64,000 nucleotides of DNA from Propionivibrio sp. (GTDB lineage: Bacteria > Pseudomonadota > Gammaproteobacteria > Burkholderiales > Rhodocyclaceae). Under the pieces are notes generated by a model. That model was not told where the DNA came from. It saw only the letters and a program-made list of their open reading frames with translations, and ran no database searches. The stretch lies in assembly GCA_016705685.1 (NCBI GenBank), contig JADJLB010000001.1:1-64000 (forward strand). The letters are read 5' to 3'. A program made the translations under genes and the position numbers. This document shows positions 36,316-45,194 of the stretch, piece by piece (positions within the stretch are counted from its first letter, which is position 1; each line of letters starts with the position of its first letter).

Positions 36316-38816
36316 GGCTGGCGCCAGTATTTCTCGGCTCATTGTCGCGGCGCCGCCTATCAACCCTGTTTTCCTTGGTGGCGGTCATTCTCGGCGTCGC
36401 GCTCGGAATGGCCGTGCAGGCCGTACACGAGGCCGCGCTCAACGAATTCGGCCGCGGTTTGCGCGCCCTGGCCGGCGACGCCGACCTCCAGGTGATCGGA
36501 CCACGCGGTGGATTTGACGAGAATCTGTATGCGCTTCTGGCCGCACGCCCCGAAGTGGCTTTTGCCAGCCCCGTCGTCGAGGTACAGGCGAAGATTGCGG
36601 GCCGCGAGGAGAGCCTGCAACTGCTGGGGCTGGATATCTTCTCGCTGGCTCGCGTCACGCCGGCCTTGTTGCCGCAAAGCATGGGATCAGCCGCAACGGA
36701 GCGCCTGGCTACCCTCTCTGAGGACACCCTTTTCCTCAGCACGTCCGCGCAGGCGGCCTTGGGGACAAAAGCGGATGACCCGCTCCGGCTGCAAGCGGGC
36801 ACTCACATCCTGAATTTGCGGGTGGCCGGCGACCTGCCCGGCGTGGCGGAAAACCAGCGTATTGCGGTGATGGACATTGCCGTCGTGCAGGACCGCTTCG
36901 GCCTGCTCGGGCGGCTCACGCGCATCGACCTGCGCCTCAATTCGAAGGTGTCGCCCGACGCGGCGCGCGCCAGTCTACAGCCCCTGCTACCCGCCGGCGT
37001 TCTCATCGAAACGCCACGGGCGGCCGAAACCCAGGCCGCCAACCTGTCTCGCGCCTACCGGGTCAATCTGACGCTGCTAGCCGCCATGGCACTCTTGACC
37101 GGGGGCTTTCTTGTTTTCTCGGCCCAGGCCCTTTCGGTCGTCCGGCGGCGTACCGAGTTTGCCTTCCTGCGCGCCATCGGACTTGATCGCCGCACGCTAT
37201 TTTCCTGGTTACTGGCTGAAGGTGCGGTCGTGGGTCTGGCGGGCGGCCTTGTCGGCGTGGCGCTCGGTCACGGCCTGGCCTGGGTGATGCTCTCCTTCCT
37301 CGGGGGCGATCTGGGCGCCGGCTACTTTGCCGGTCTGCAGCCACAACTGCTGTTCCAACCTGCAGCGATGGTCACTTACCTGGCGCTCGGCGTGCTGGCC
37401 GGCGTCGCCGGCGCCTGGCTGCCGGCGCGCGAAGCCGCAACAGTATCGCCGGCCCAGGCCTTGAAGACCGGTGGCGACTCGGCTCTGCCGGGCGGGCGGG
37501 GGTATCCGGGCGCCGGCACGGCCCTGCTCGCGGCCAGTCTGGCCGCGTGCTGGATTCCTCCGCTGCGGGGTCTCCCGGTGGGTGGCTATGTGGCGGTGCT
37601 GTTCCTGCTGGCGGGTAGCGTGATGATCCTGCCGGCAGTCGCTGCCGGGATCACCAGGCAATTGCCGAACTGCGGCTCGGTCCCTTTCCGTCTTGCCGCC
37701 GCACGGCTGGAAGCATCACCGGGACACGCCGTGGTGGCCGCCGCCGGAGTGCTGACCAGCGTCGCGCTGGCGGCGGCGATGTCGATCATGGTCGCTTCCT
37801 TCCGCGATTCGGTAGATCAGTGGCTGCATCAGCTCCTGCCCGCCGACCTCTATCTGCGAACGGGCACGGCGCAGACGGGCGGCTTTCTCGACGAAGCCCT
37901 GCAAGGCCGGATAAGCGCCGTATCCGGCATCAGTCGCGTGAATTTCACCCGTCACGGCAATGTGCGCCTGGCCGCAGGGCGCGCACCGGTCGCCTTGATC
38001 GCCCGGCCGCTGTCGCCGGACGGCCGCGAGCTACCCGTGGTCGGCGCCAGACGCTCCGGCGACAGCGGCGTTGACCCCGCCGTGTGGATTTCCGAGGCCG
38101 TGCAGGACATCTATGGCTGGCGGCCCGGGCAACGGGTCGAACTCCCACTGGCCGGCCGACGGGTGCGCCTGCAGGTGGCCGGCGTCTGGCGTGACTATGC
38201 GCGCCAGACTGGCGCGCTGATGATCGACCTGGCCGATTACCGCCGCCTGAGCGGCGATCGCCTGGCCAATGAAGCCGCCATCTGGCTGGCTCCCGGCGCA
38301 GCACCCGCCCAGGTGGCCGCTGCCCTCACCGCGACCGGCCGCCCCGGAACGCTGGCCATCGCCTACCCAGGGGAAATCCGTGCCATCAGCCTGCGCATTT
38401 TCGATCGCACCTTCGCCGTCACGTATCTGCTTGAGGCCGTCGCGGTGATCATCGGCCTGGCCGGCGTGGCCGCCAGTTTCGCGGCACTGGCCGTGGCCCG
38501 GCGACGCGAGTTCGGCATGCTCCGCCATCTGGGCCTGACCCGTCGCCAGATCGGCTGGATGCTGGCGCAGGAGGGCGCGTTGTCTGCCGGGATGGGGGTG
38601 CTCGGCGGATTGCTGGCGGGCACCGCCATCGGTTTGGTGCTGATCGAGGTGGTGAATCGGCAGAGCTTTCACTGGAGCATGGATCTGCATATTCCCTGGG
38701 GCTCGCTGACCCTGTTTGCTGGCGCCCTGATCGCTCTGGCGGCGCTTGCCGCGGTACTCGCCGGTCGCCAGGCCATGCGCCAGGAGGCGATTTTCGCGGT
38801 GCGCGAGGATTGGTGA
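36312..38816 (+). CDS. ABC transporter permease with FtsX-like domains (MacB family)
   Basis: This 834-residue integral membrane protein has an N-terminal helix (about residues 13-35), a large periplasmic domain and FtsX-type helix bundles near residues 250-390 and 690-830. It has the long two-module form of attF/attG-type permeases, in which two FtsX halves are fused. The ATPase encoded upstream powers it. Its stop overlaps the next ATG (TGATG). Substrate unknown. Confidence 0.88.
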   Translation: MRLAPVFLGSLSRRRLSTLFSLVAVILGVALGMAVQAVHEAALNEFGRGLRALAGDADLQVIGPRGGFDENLYALLAARPEVAFASPVVEVQAKIAGREESLQLLGLDIFSLARVTPALLPQSMGSAATERLATLSEDTLFLSTSAQAALGTKADDPLRLQAGTHILNLRVAGDLPGVAENQRIAVMDIAVVQDRFGLLGRLTRIDLRLNSKVSPDAARASLQPLLPAGVLIETPRAAETQAANLSRAYRVNLTLLAAMALLTGGFLVFSAQALSVVRRRTEFAFLRAIGLDRRTLFSWLLAEGAVVGLAGGLVGVALGHGLAWVMLSFLGGDLGAGYFAGLQPQLLFQPAAMVTYLALGVLAGVAGAWLPAREAATVSPAQALKTGGDSALPGGRGYPGAGTALLAASLAACWIPPLRGLPVGGYVAVLFLLAGSVMILPAVAAGITRQLPNCGSVPFRLAAARLEASPGHAVVAAAGVLTSVALAAAMSIMVASFRDSVDQWLHQLLPADLYLRTGTAQTGGFLDEALQGRISAVSGISRVNFTRHGNVRLAAGRAPVALIARPLSPDGRELPVVGARRSGDSGVDPAVWISEAVQDIYGWRPGQRVELPLAGRRVRLQVAGVWRDYARQTGALMIDLADYRRLSGDRLANEAAIWLAPGAAPAQVAAALTATGRPGTLAIAYPGEIRAISLRIFDRTFAVTYLLEAVAVIIGLAGVAASFAALAVARRREFGMLRHLGLTRRQIGWMLAQEGALSAGMGVLGGLLAGTAIGLVLIEVVNRQSFHWSMDLHIPWGSLTLFAGALIALAALAAVLAGRQAMRQEAIFAVREDW

Positions 38817-39904
38817 TGGATCGCCGCAGTTTTCTGCTGGCGCTGACCAGTCTGCCCGCCTGGCGCGCCGAAGCAGAACACGCGGTTGCCGAAGCCGTTG
38901 AATTTCCGGCGGTGCTTCCCGGCCGAAAGCTGGTTTTCCCCGCCGATCATGGCGCTCACCCGGACTTTCGCACCGAGTGGTGGTACGCCACCGGCTGGCT
39001 GAGTTTGGCGGACGGCAGCCCGCTGGGGTTTCAGTGCACTTTCTTTCGCGTGCGCACTGGAATCGGTGAAGACAACCCGAGCGCCTTCGCTCCCCGCCAG
39101 TTGGTCCTCGCCCATGCCGCCATCGCCGACCCGCGCCTCGGCCGCCTGCGCCACGAGCAGCGCGTCGGACGTGCGGGCTTTGGGCGCGCCGGATTTGCCA
39201 CCGGGCAGACCAGCGTCTGGATCGCCGACTGGCGGCTTGGTCAGCACGAAGACCGGTATCAGGCAGAAGTTCGCGGCGAGGATTTTGCCTATGCGCTGTC
39301 GCTGGTGCCGGATGGCCCGCCTCTGCGGAACGGCACCGGCGGTTTCAGCGCCAAATCGCCGGACGCTCGCCACGCGAGCTACTACTACAGTCGCCCGCAA
39401 CTCAAGGCGAGCGGCCAGGTAACCCTTGACGGCCGACAGCAGCAAGCGAGCGGCCTGGCCTGGCTGGACCACGAATGGTCGAGCGAATTGCTGCCGCCTT
39501 TGGCGCAAGGCTGGGACTGGATCGGCATCAATCTGGCCGACGGCAGCGCGCTGATGGCCTTCCAGCTGCGCACTGGGGACGGCGCGGCGCTGTGGTCCGC
39601 CGCCACCTTGCGCCTGGAGGGAAAAAATCCGCAGACCTTGCCTCCGGAAGCCGTCGCCTTCACCCCCCTGCGACACTGGCGATCGGCGCGCACCGGCATC
39701 AGCTACCCCGTCGAATGGCGCGTGCGCATTGGCGCGCGACGGTTCCATCTAGTGCCGCTCTTGGACGATCAGGAGCTCGACAGCCGCCGCTCTACCGGCA
39801 CCGTCTATTGGGAAGGTGCCGTGCGGGTCGTCGAGGACGATCGGGAGATTGGCCGCGGTTATCTGGAAATGACAGGCTACGGGGAGAGGATCAGGTTGGG
39901 TTGA
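38816..39904 (+). CDS. CrtC/AttH-type lipocalin-like hydrolase
   Basis: This 362-residue protein starts with a Tat-like signal (MDRRSFLLALTSLPAW). The AttH/CrtC family features are TEWWYATGWL near residues 46-55, FFRVRTG near 72-78, ASYYYSRPQL and LDHEWSSELL near 217-226. CrtC members hydrate carotenoids; AttH members are transport partners of unknown activity. Its coupling to the ABC genes favours the second. The start at 38816 is preferred because a TGATG overlap is present. Confidence 0.85.
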   Translation: MDRRSFLLALTSLPAWRAEAEHAVAEAVEFPAVLPGRKLVFPADHGAHPDFRTEWWYATGWLSLADGSPLGFQCTFFRVRTGIGEDNPSAFAPRQLVLAHAAIADPRLGRLRHEQRVGRAGFGRAGFATGQTSVWIADWRLGQHEDRYQAEVRGEDFAYALSLVPDGPPLRNGTGGFSAKSPDARHASYYYSRPQLKASGQVTLDGRQQQASGLAWLDHEWSSELLPPLAQGWDWIGINLADGSALMAFQLRTGDGAALWSAATLRLEGKNPQTLPPEAVAFTPLRHWRSARTGISYPVEWRVRIGARRFHLVPLLDDQELDSRRSTGTVYWEGAVRVVEDDREIGRGYLEMTGYGERIRLG

Positions 39905-40021
39905 ATCTCCACCGGTTGAAGCGAAATCGGATTTGACGAGCAATGCACGACTCACAGATACTCTGGGCATGAAGTGGTTATCTCTTTCGGTCATCCCGGC
40001 ATCAAGCAGAGTCAGCAATTC

Positions 40022-40933
40022 ATGAACACCAGTGATAATCGAGACCAGGAGCAATGCCCGGAGCCCGTCCAGGATCCGACCGTCGACAAGTTCGGCGAGG
40101 CCCTGAACGCCACTCGCTTCCGCATGCTCGAGGATATCGCCCGCGAACTGGCCGGCGAAGTGATCTTCCCCACCTACTTCGACGCGGCCTTGCGTTTGCG
40201 CAAGGAGTTGCAGAATCCCGATTTGCCGACGGCGCGCATCGCCAAGATTGTCGGCATCGAACCGCTGATCGCCGCCAAGCTGATGCAACTGGCCAATTCC
40301 GCCTTCTACAGCCCCGACGGCTCGCAAGCCAAGGACCTGCGCGCCGCCATCAGCCGGCTGGGCGTCGATCTGGTACGCACCACCGCCCTGGCTATCGCCA
40401 TGACCCAGCTCCTGCATTCCAAGGACATGGCCGTCTTCAGCGAACTTGCCCATGCGCTGTGGGGACATTCGATACGGACCGCAGTGGCCGCCCGCATCCT
40501 GGCGCGTAGCTATACCCGGATCAATCCGGACGAGGCGCTGCTGGCCGGCCTGGTACACGATCTGGGCGCCTTCTACATGCTTTACCGCGCGGTCCATTAT
40601 CCTGAGCTGCTGCTTCGCCCGGATACCGTCAAGTACATCATCATGCGCTGGCATGAAGGCATCGGCGTCACGCTGCTCAATGCCCTGGGCATGCCCGAGG
40701 AAATCGTCAACGCCACCATCGACCACGACCAGCCCCGGCCCGCGCCGACGACCATACGGACCCTGGCCGACATCGTTTATGTGGGCAATGTCATTTCGGG
40801 GACGCATTTCGACTGGTCGCAGCAGGACACCGACCCGGACGCCGGTGAAATTGACACCGTCCGCCAGCACTTTGCCGCCCTGCAGCCGGAAATCGACGCC
40901 GATACCCGGGAAATGCTGGCCGTATTTTCCTGA
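40022..40933 (+). CDS. HDOD-domain protein, paralogue 1
   Basis: This 303-residue regulator carries an HDOD domain over most of its length (FPTYFDAALRLRKELQNPDLPTARIAKIV near residues 47-75, and LLAGLVHDLGAFYMLYRAV with the HD pair). HDOD proteins lack the full metal-dependent phosphodiesterase set and usually signal through partners. The sequence is nearly the same as the protein at 46480-47367, so one duplicate arose recently. The ATG at 40022 (MNTSDN) is preferred over one 48 bp upstream. It is followed by the thioredoxin-like gene. Confidence 0.85.
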   Translation: MNTSDNRDQEQCPEPVQDPTVDKFGEALNATRFRMLEDIARELAGEVIFPTYFDAALRLRKELQNPDLPTARIAKIVGIEPLIAAKLMQLANSAFYSPDGSQAKDLRAAISRLGVDLVRTTALAIAMTQLLHSKDMAVFSELAHALWGHSIRTAVAARILARSYTRINPDEALLAGLVHDLGAFYMLYRAVHYPELLLRPDTVKYIIMRWHEGIGVTLLNALGMPEEIVNATIDHDQPRPAPTTIRTLADIVYVGNVISGTHFDWSQQDTDPDAGEIDTVRQHFAALQPEIDADTREMLAVFS

Positions 40934-40968
40934 ACCTGAAGGCATCGTGCCGCTTACCCGGAGATACC

Positions 40969-41640
40969 ATGGCCCTGCACTTCGGCCCTGTAGAAGTTGA
41001 ACCGACCCGCGCCGAGATCGACGCCTTGCAGGAACCCGTCGTCATCGAGTTCGGCACATCCTGGTGCGGCCACTGCCTGGCCGCCCAGCCGCTAATTTCC
41101 TCGGCCCTTGGCGATCGCCCGCGAACGCGCCGGATCAAGGTTGAAGACGGTCCGGGACGCCGCCTGGGACGTTCATTCGGCGTGAAACTCTGGCCGACGC
41201 TGGTATTCATGCGCCAAGGCAAGGAAGTCGCTCGCCTGGTCCGGCCCACCGAGCGAAGCGCCATCGATCAGGCCCTCGCCCAGATTGACGACGATTCGGC
41301 GGGGGGCGGGGCCAGTGATATTTCCATAACCCGCGACAAACGGCGGACAACCGAAAAGAAGGAGCGCCAAGCGAGAGAGGGGGAGAGGGGGGAGGGGGGC
41401 AAAGGGGGGGGGGGGGGGGGAGGAGGGGAGAGGGGGGGGAGGGAGGGAGAAGCCAAAAAAAAAGGAGGAGGAAAAAAGGAGGAAGAGGAGAGAGGCGGAA
41501 AAAGAAAAGAAAAAACCGCCAATCAAAAAAACCCACACAAGAGGCAAGAACAGCACAGGAAAAAAAGCGGACGACACAAACAAGCCCACAACCAACAAGA
41601 CGACGCAATAACGCCAGCAAAAAACCAGCAGACCACGTGA
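40969..41640 (+). CDS. Thioredoxin-like protein, 3' end replaced by anomalous insert
   Basis: The first about 110 residues form a thioredoxin fold with the active-site motif TSWCGHC (residues 29-35) and the cis-Pro region LWPTLVFM near 73-80. After AIDQALAQIDDDSA the reading runs into low-complexity, T-poor DNA and encodes an implausible tail. If the 359 bp between the 14-bp repeats are removed, the frame reads IDDDSADCRN and stops at 41673-41675. That gives a normal 115-residue protein whose stop overlaps the convergent ovoA stop. The 223-residue form is therefore probably not real. Confidence 0.7.
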   Translation: MALHFGPVEVEPTRAEIDALQEPVVIEFGTSWCGHCLAAQPLISSALGDRPRTRRIKVEDGPGRRLGRSFGVKLWPTLVFMRQGKEVARLVRPTERSAIDQALAQIDDDSAGGGASDISITRDKRRTTEKKERQAREGERGEGGKGGGGGGGGERGGREGEAKKKGGGKKEEEERGGKRKEKTANQKNPHKRQEQHRKKSGRHKQAHNQQDDAITPAKNQQTT

Positions 41641-41656
41641 CCATTGACGACGATTC
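41284..41656. other. Anomalous purine-rich, T-poor insert flanked by 14-bp direct repeats
   Basis: ATTGACGACGATTC occurs at 41284-41297 and again at 41643-41656, exactly 359 bp apart. Between about 41345 and 41640 there are only a handful of T residues, and a run of 16 G occurs near 41403-41420. The composition is unlike anything else in the window. An assembly or sequencing artefact is the best explanation. Confidence 0.75.
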
Positions 41657-41671
41657 TGCAGATTGCCGGAA

Positions 41672-43822
41672 CTAGTTACGCTCCCAGATGCTCACTTCGG
41701 AGAGCGTGTGCTGGAATTTCCGCTTGGTTTCGCGAATGACGAATGGAACGGAGACGGGGCCGCGCAGCAGGCGGAAATGCTCGCCGAGAATCGTTGTCAG
41801 ACCATCGAATGTGTTCAAGGTCTCGCCGTCTTTTTTGAATCCGCCGATCCATGCTTCCCGTTTGGTGTGCTCCGGCAACCAGGTATAGGGTGAAGCAATC
41901 AACAGCAGGCCTCCGGAATTGAGCCGCTGATGCACTGTTTCGAGAAACTGCTTCGGGTTGTACAGGCGATCGATCAGATTGGCGGCGACGATCAGGTCGT
42001 ACCCGGCAAACACGGGCTTGAGGTTGCAGGCGTCGCCCTGGAAAAATTCGACTTTCCGGGCGACCTGATCAAGCCCTAATTCAGCGAGGCTGCGCTCCTT
42101 GAAAACCACTAGTTCGCCTTCCTCGACCAGCGTATAACGCAGCCTGCCCTGCTCGGCCAGCCGGGTACCCAGGCCGATGAAACGGGCCGAAAAATCAATG
42201 CCGGTAACCTGCGCGAAATGCCGTGCCAGTTCAAAGCTGGTGCGACCCGTGGCACAACCCAGGTCGAGGGCTTTGACGGCCGGTTTGTCACCCATCGCCG
42301 CAATCGCCAGCTGAGCCAATGCCCGCGGGAAATTTGGCACGTCGAAATACTCGTCACCGTAGTGGAATTCGGCGTATTCGGAAACCAGCCGATCCGTTTC
42401 GTATTGGGACGCTTGTGCTGTCGCCGGCACGCTCGACACCACGTAACGGAAGCCGGCGTGCTGAAAGAAATGACGACGGAAAGCATAGCGCGACGCAGGG
42501 AGCGCTTCGTTGCCGCAGGAGATCCACGATCCACCCTTGATGATGTTGTGTCGCCCGTCATAGGTCGGTGTTGTGAAGTCGTCATAAACCGCGTGCACTT
42601 CAAAACCATCGAAGGGATAGATCGGTGTCTCGGTCCACTGCCAGACATTGCCAATGACATCGAACAGCGGGCCGTGTGCAAACTCTGTGACCGGACACGA
42701 GGACGCGTAATGATCGAGCTGGAGGTTGGCCGGAATAGTGTTTCTTGAACTGCGCTCCTCGGCACCGCAGGCCAGGGCATCGATGCCGGCAAATGCGCGC
42801 AATGCCTGCCATTCGTCCTCGGTCGGCAGGCGCACCGGAGCGTCGCTGACGCGCGCCTTCCAGTTACAGAATGCCTTGGCCTCGTGGTAATTAACTTCGA
42901 CGGGCCAGTCCCAGGGCATCGGCACTTCTTCGAGCATCAGGCGCAAGCGCCATGGCCCACCCTCCCTGATCCAGAATGCGGGATGTTCGGCCTTGGTAAA
43001 TCTTAGCCAACCTGCGCCTTCGTCCGGCCAGAGCGATTCGTCAGCATAAGCGCCGGCCTCGACGAATTCCAGAAACTCCCGATTGGAAACCAGATAGCGA
43101 CTGGCCTGAAATTCGGCGGTCGCCGCTTCGTGACGACCAAACTCGTTGTCCCAGCCGTAATAGGTGCAAGCCAACGGGCCATCGATGTCGCCAGAGTTCC
43201 TGCCGACGCGGAGTTGTGCCGCCGGAATGTCCACCAAATCGTTCTTCGGTGCTATACCGGTGGCGCGACAAGGCGGCCAGGCAGGATGCGCTGTCACATA
43301 CTTCAATCGGTGCTGACGAATCAGCACCGAAGAAGTTTCCAGATGAATGCGCTCATGTTCGATTCCCATCAGGATGATCCACCACGGATGCTCCCAAGCG
43401 ATCGGCAACGATAGCGGCTGGGTGCGTATCAGTTGGCCGACCGTTTCGCGCACCGCAACGCGATAGGCCTTGACCTCACCTACGCTGGGCCAGTCGTAAC
43501 GCGCCTCGTTGAGATCGTCCCAACTCATCTCATCGACGCCGACGGCAAACATCGATTCGAATCTCGGATTGATGCGCTGATCGACCAAGCCGGCCAGGAG
43601 TAGCTTGTTGACGAAAAAGGTGGCGGTATGCCCGAGGTAGAAAATCAGCGGATGGCGTAAGGCGATGGGCTTTTCATAATAGGCTTCATCGCAGCTCAAC
43701 ACCTCGAACAACTGCTCGTAGCGATCGAACGTGGCGTGAAAGTAGTCGAGTATCTCGACTCGCTTCTTCTCGGCATCGGTCCCTGACAGGACGGGCGTTC
43801 GGGGGAAGACAGGGATGGTCAT
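41672..43822 (-). CDS. ovoA: OvoA, 5-histidylcysteine sulfoxide synthase with methyltransferase domain
   Basis: This 716-residue enzyme makes ovothiol by coupling histidine and cysteine through iron-dependent C-S bond formation and then N-methylation. The DinB-like N-terminal domain carries the iron ligands (LGHTATFF with His65, and IEHERIH with His156 and His160). The FGE-sulfatase-like domain (about residues 215-475) contains WPVEVNYHEAKAFCNWKA and GNVWQWTETPIYPFDGFEVHAVY. The C-terminal SAM methyltransferase contains ALDLGCATGRTSFELARH. The three-domain order is diagnostic for OvoA as opposed to EgtB. Ovothiol protects from peroxide. Confidence 0.93.
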   Translation of the reverse strand: MTIPVFPRTPVLSGTDAEKKRVEILDYFHATFDRYEQLFEVLSCDEAYYEKPIALRHPLIFYLGHTATFFVNKLLLAGLVDQRINPRFESMFAVGVDEMSWDDLNEARYDWPSVGEVKAYRVAVRETVGQLIRTQPLSLPIAWEHPWWIILMGIEHERIHLETSSVLIRQHRLKYVTAHPAWPPCRATGIAPKNDLVDIPAAQLRVGRNSGDIDGPLACTYYGWDNEFGRHEAATAEFQASRYLVSNREFLEFVEAGAYADESLWPDEGAGWLRFTKAEHPAFWIREGGPWRLRLMLEEVPMPWDWPVEVNYHEAKAFCNWKARVSDAPVRLPTEDEWQALRAFAGIDALACGAEERSSRNTIPANLQLDHYASSCPVTEFAHGPLFDVIGNVWQWTETPIYPFDGFEVHAVYDDFTTPTYDGRHNIIKGGSWISCGNEALPASRYAFRRHFFQHAGFRYVVSSVPATAQASQYETDRLVSEYAEFHYGDEYFDVPNFPRALAQLAIAAMGDKPAVKALDLGCATGRTSFELARHFAQVTGIDFSARFIGLGTRLAEQGRLRYTLVEEGELVVFKERSLAELGLDQVARKVEFFQGDACNLKPVFAGYDLIVAANLIDRLYNPKQFLETVHQRLNSGGLLLIASPYTWLPEHTKREAWIGGFKKDGETLNTFDGLTTILGEHFRLLRGPVSVPFVIRETKRKFQHTLSEVSIWERN

Positions 43823-44030
43823 ACGGAATCTGGCTTTCGGCAGGCGTTGGCGAACTTGTTGGTTGTCGGCCTATTCTAAACGCGTGTCGATTGAGGTGCA
43901 GCAATCAAGGTGATCGCCATTGATGCCTGATACGCAATTCAGAATTGTTGTTTTTCGGAAAATGACCGTTTTGCGCGCTGTAAACACCAGCGGGCTTTAT
44001 ACTTCCGGCCATTAACCCCTGGAGATCGAG

Positions 44031-45128
44031 ATGGCTGCATCCCCCGATACCGTCAGCATGGCGGTATATTGTGACTTCGAAAACGTTGCGCTTGGCGTGC
44101 GCGATGCCAATTACGAAAAATTCGACATCAAACCGGTGCTCGAACGCCTGTTGCTCAAAGGCAGCATCGTACTCAAGAAGGCCTATTGCGACTGGGATCG
44201 CTACAAGAGCTTCAAGGCGACGATGCACGAAGCCAATTTCGAGCTGATCGAAATTCCGCATGTCCGCCAGTCGGGCAAAAATTCCGCCGACATCCGCATG
44301 GTCGTCGATGCGCTGGACCTGTGCTACACAAAGTCGCACGTCAACTGCTTCGTGATCATCAGCGGCGACTCGGATTTCTCGCCGCTGGTTTCCAAGCTGC
44401 GCGAGAACGCCAAGTACGTGATTGGGGTTGGCGTCAAGCAATCGACGTCCGACCTGTTGATCGCCAACTGCGACGAATTCATCTTCTACGACGATCTGGT
44501 CCGTGAAATCCAGCGTTCGGCGGCGCGCCGCGACCCGAAAGCGGTGCAACTCGCCGCCAAGCGCACCCCTGAAGAAAACGAGAAGCGCAAGCAGGAAATC
44601 GAAGCGCGAAAGAGCGAAGCCGTCGAGCTGGCGGTGGCGACGTTCGACGCACTGGTTTCAGAACGTGGCGACGGCGGCAAGATCTGGGCGTCGATGCTCA
44701 AGGAAGCGATCAAGCGCCGCAAACCCGATTTCAACGAGAGTTACTACGGCTTCCGCGCTTTCGGAAATCTGCTCGAAGAAGCACAGTCGCGCGGTCTGCT
44801 TGAACTGGGGCGCGACGAGAAATCCGGAGCCTTTGTGTCCCGCAGCAGCGCCCCGGCGCCACGTGGCGAACCGGTGACGGCACCAGTGGCCGAGGAGCCG
44901 AGCGAGACTCCCGCGCCCAAGCGCAGGGGGCGTGGCGGACGCAGGAGCCTGCCGAAGGAAGCCACGCCGGAGCCAGCGCAAGACGAAACGCCTGCTCCGG
45001 AAGCATCGGCAAGCACGGAAATCCAAAAAGACATGACGGAAGAAATTCCGGCCAAAAAGCCAGCCGCTCGCAGTCGGCGCGCACGCCAGCCCAAGGCAGT
45101 CGCGGACAACGACGTGCCAGCCGAATGA
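44031..45128 (+). CDS. NYN-domain (LabA-like) protein with LOTUS-like domain
   Basis: This 365-residue protein has an NYN/PIN-type nuclease fold in its first about 160 residues, with acidic sites CDFEN (near 14), SADIRMVVDALDL (near 85-97) and SGDSDFSPL (near 110). A coiled, charged linker follows, then an OST-HTH/LOTUS-like block (about 205-275, KIWASMLKEAIKRRKPDFNESYYGFRAFGNLL) that often binds RNA. The last 90 residues are Pro/Glu/Arg-rich and low-complexity. Probable RNA-processing role. Confidence 0.85.
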   Translation: MAASPDTVSMAVYCDFENVALGVRDANYEKFDIKPVLERLLLKGSIVLKKAYCDWDRYKSFKATMHEANFELIEIPHVRQSGKNSADIRMVVDALDLCYTKSHVNCFVIISGDSDFSPLVSKLRENAKYVIGVGVKQSTSDLLIANCDEFIFYDDLVREIQRSAARRDPKAVQLAAKRTPEENEKRKQEIEARKSEAVELAVATFDALVSERGDGGKIWASMLKEAIKRRKPDFNESYYGFRAFGNLLEEAQSRGLLELGRDEKSGAFVSRSSAPAPRGEPVTAPVAEEPSETPAPKRRGRGGRRSLPKEATPEPAQDETPAPEASASTEIQKDMTEEIPAKKPAARSRRARQPKAVADNDVPAE

Positions 45129-45194
45129 GCGCGGAGCAAAAGACTTTCGATCAGGACCGGCGAAAATCGGGTGCTGCATTGTTTTGCCGCTCAC

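Noticed and set aside
41173-41644. Leu/Pro/Phe-rich minus-strand frames
   Set aside because: They come from the anomalous T-poor insert.
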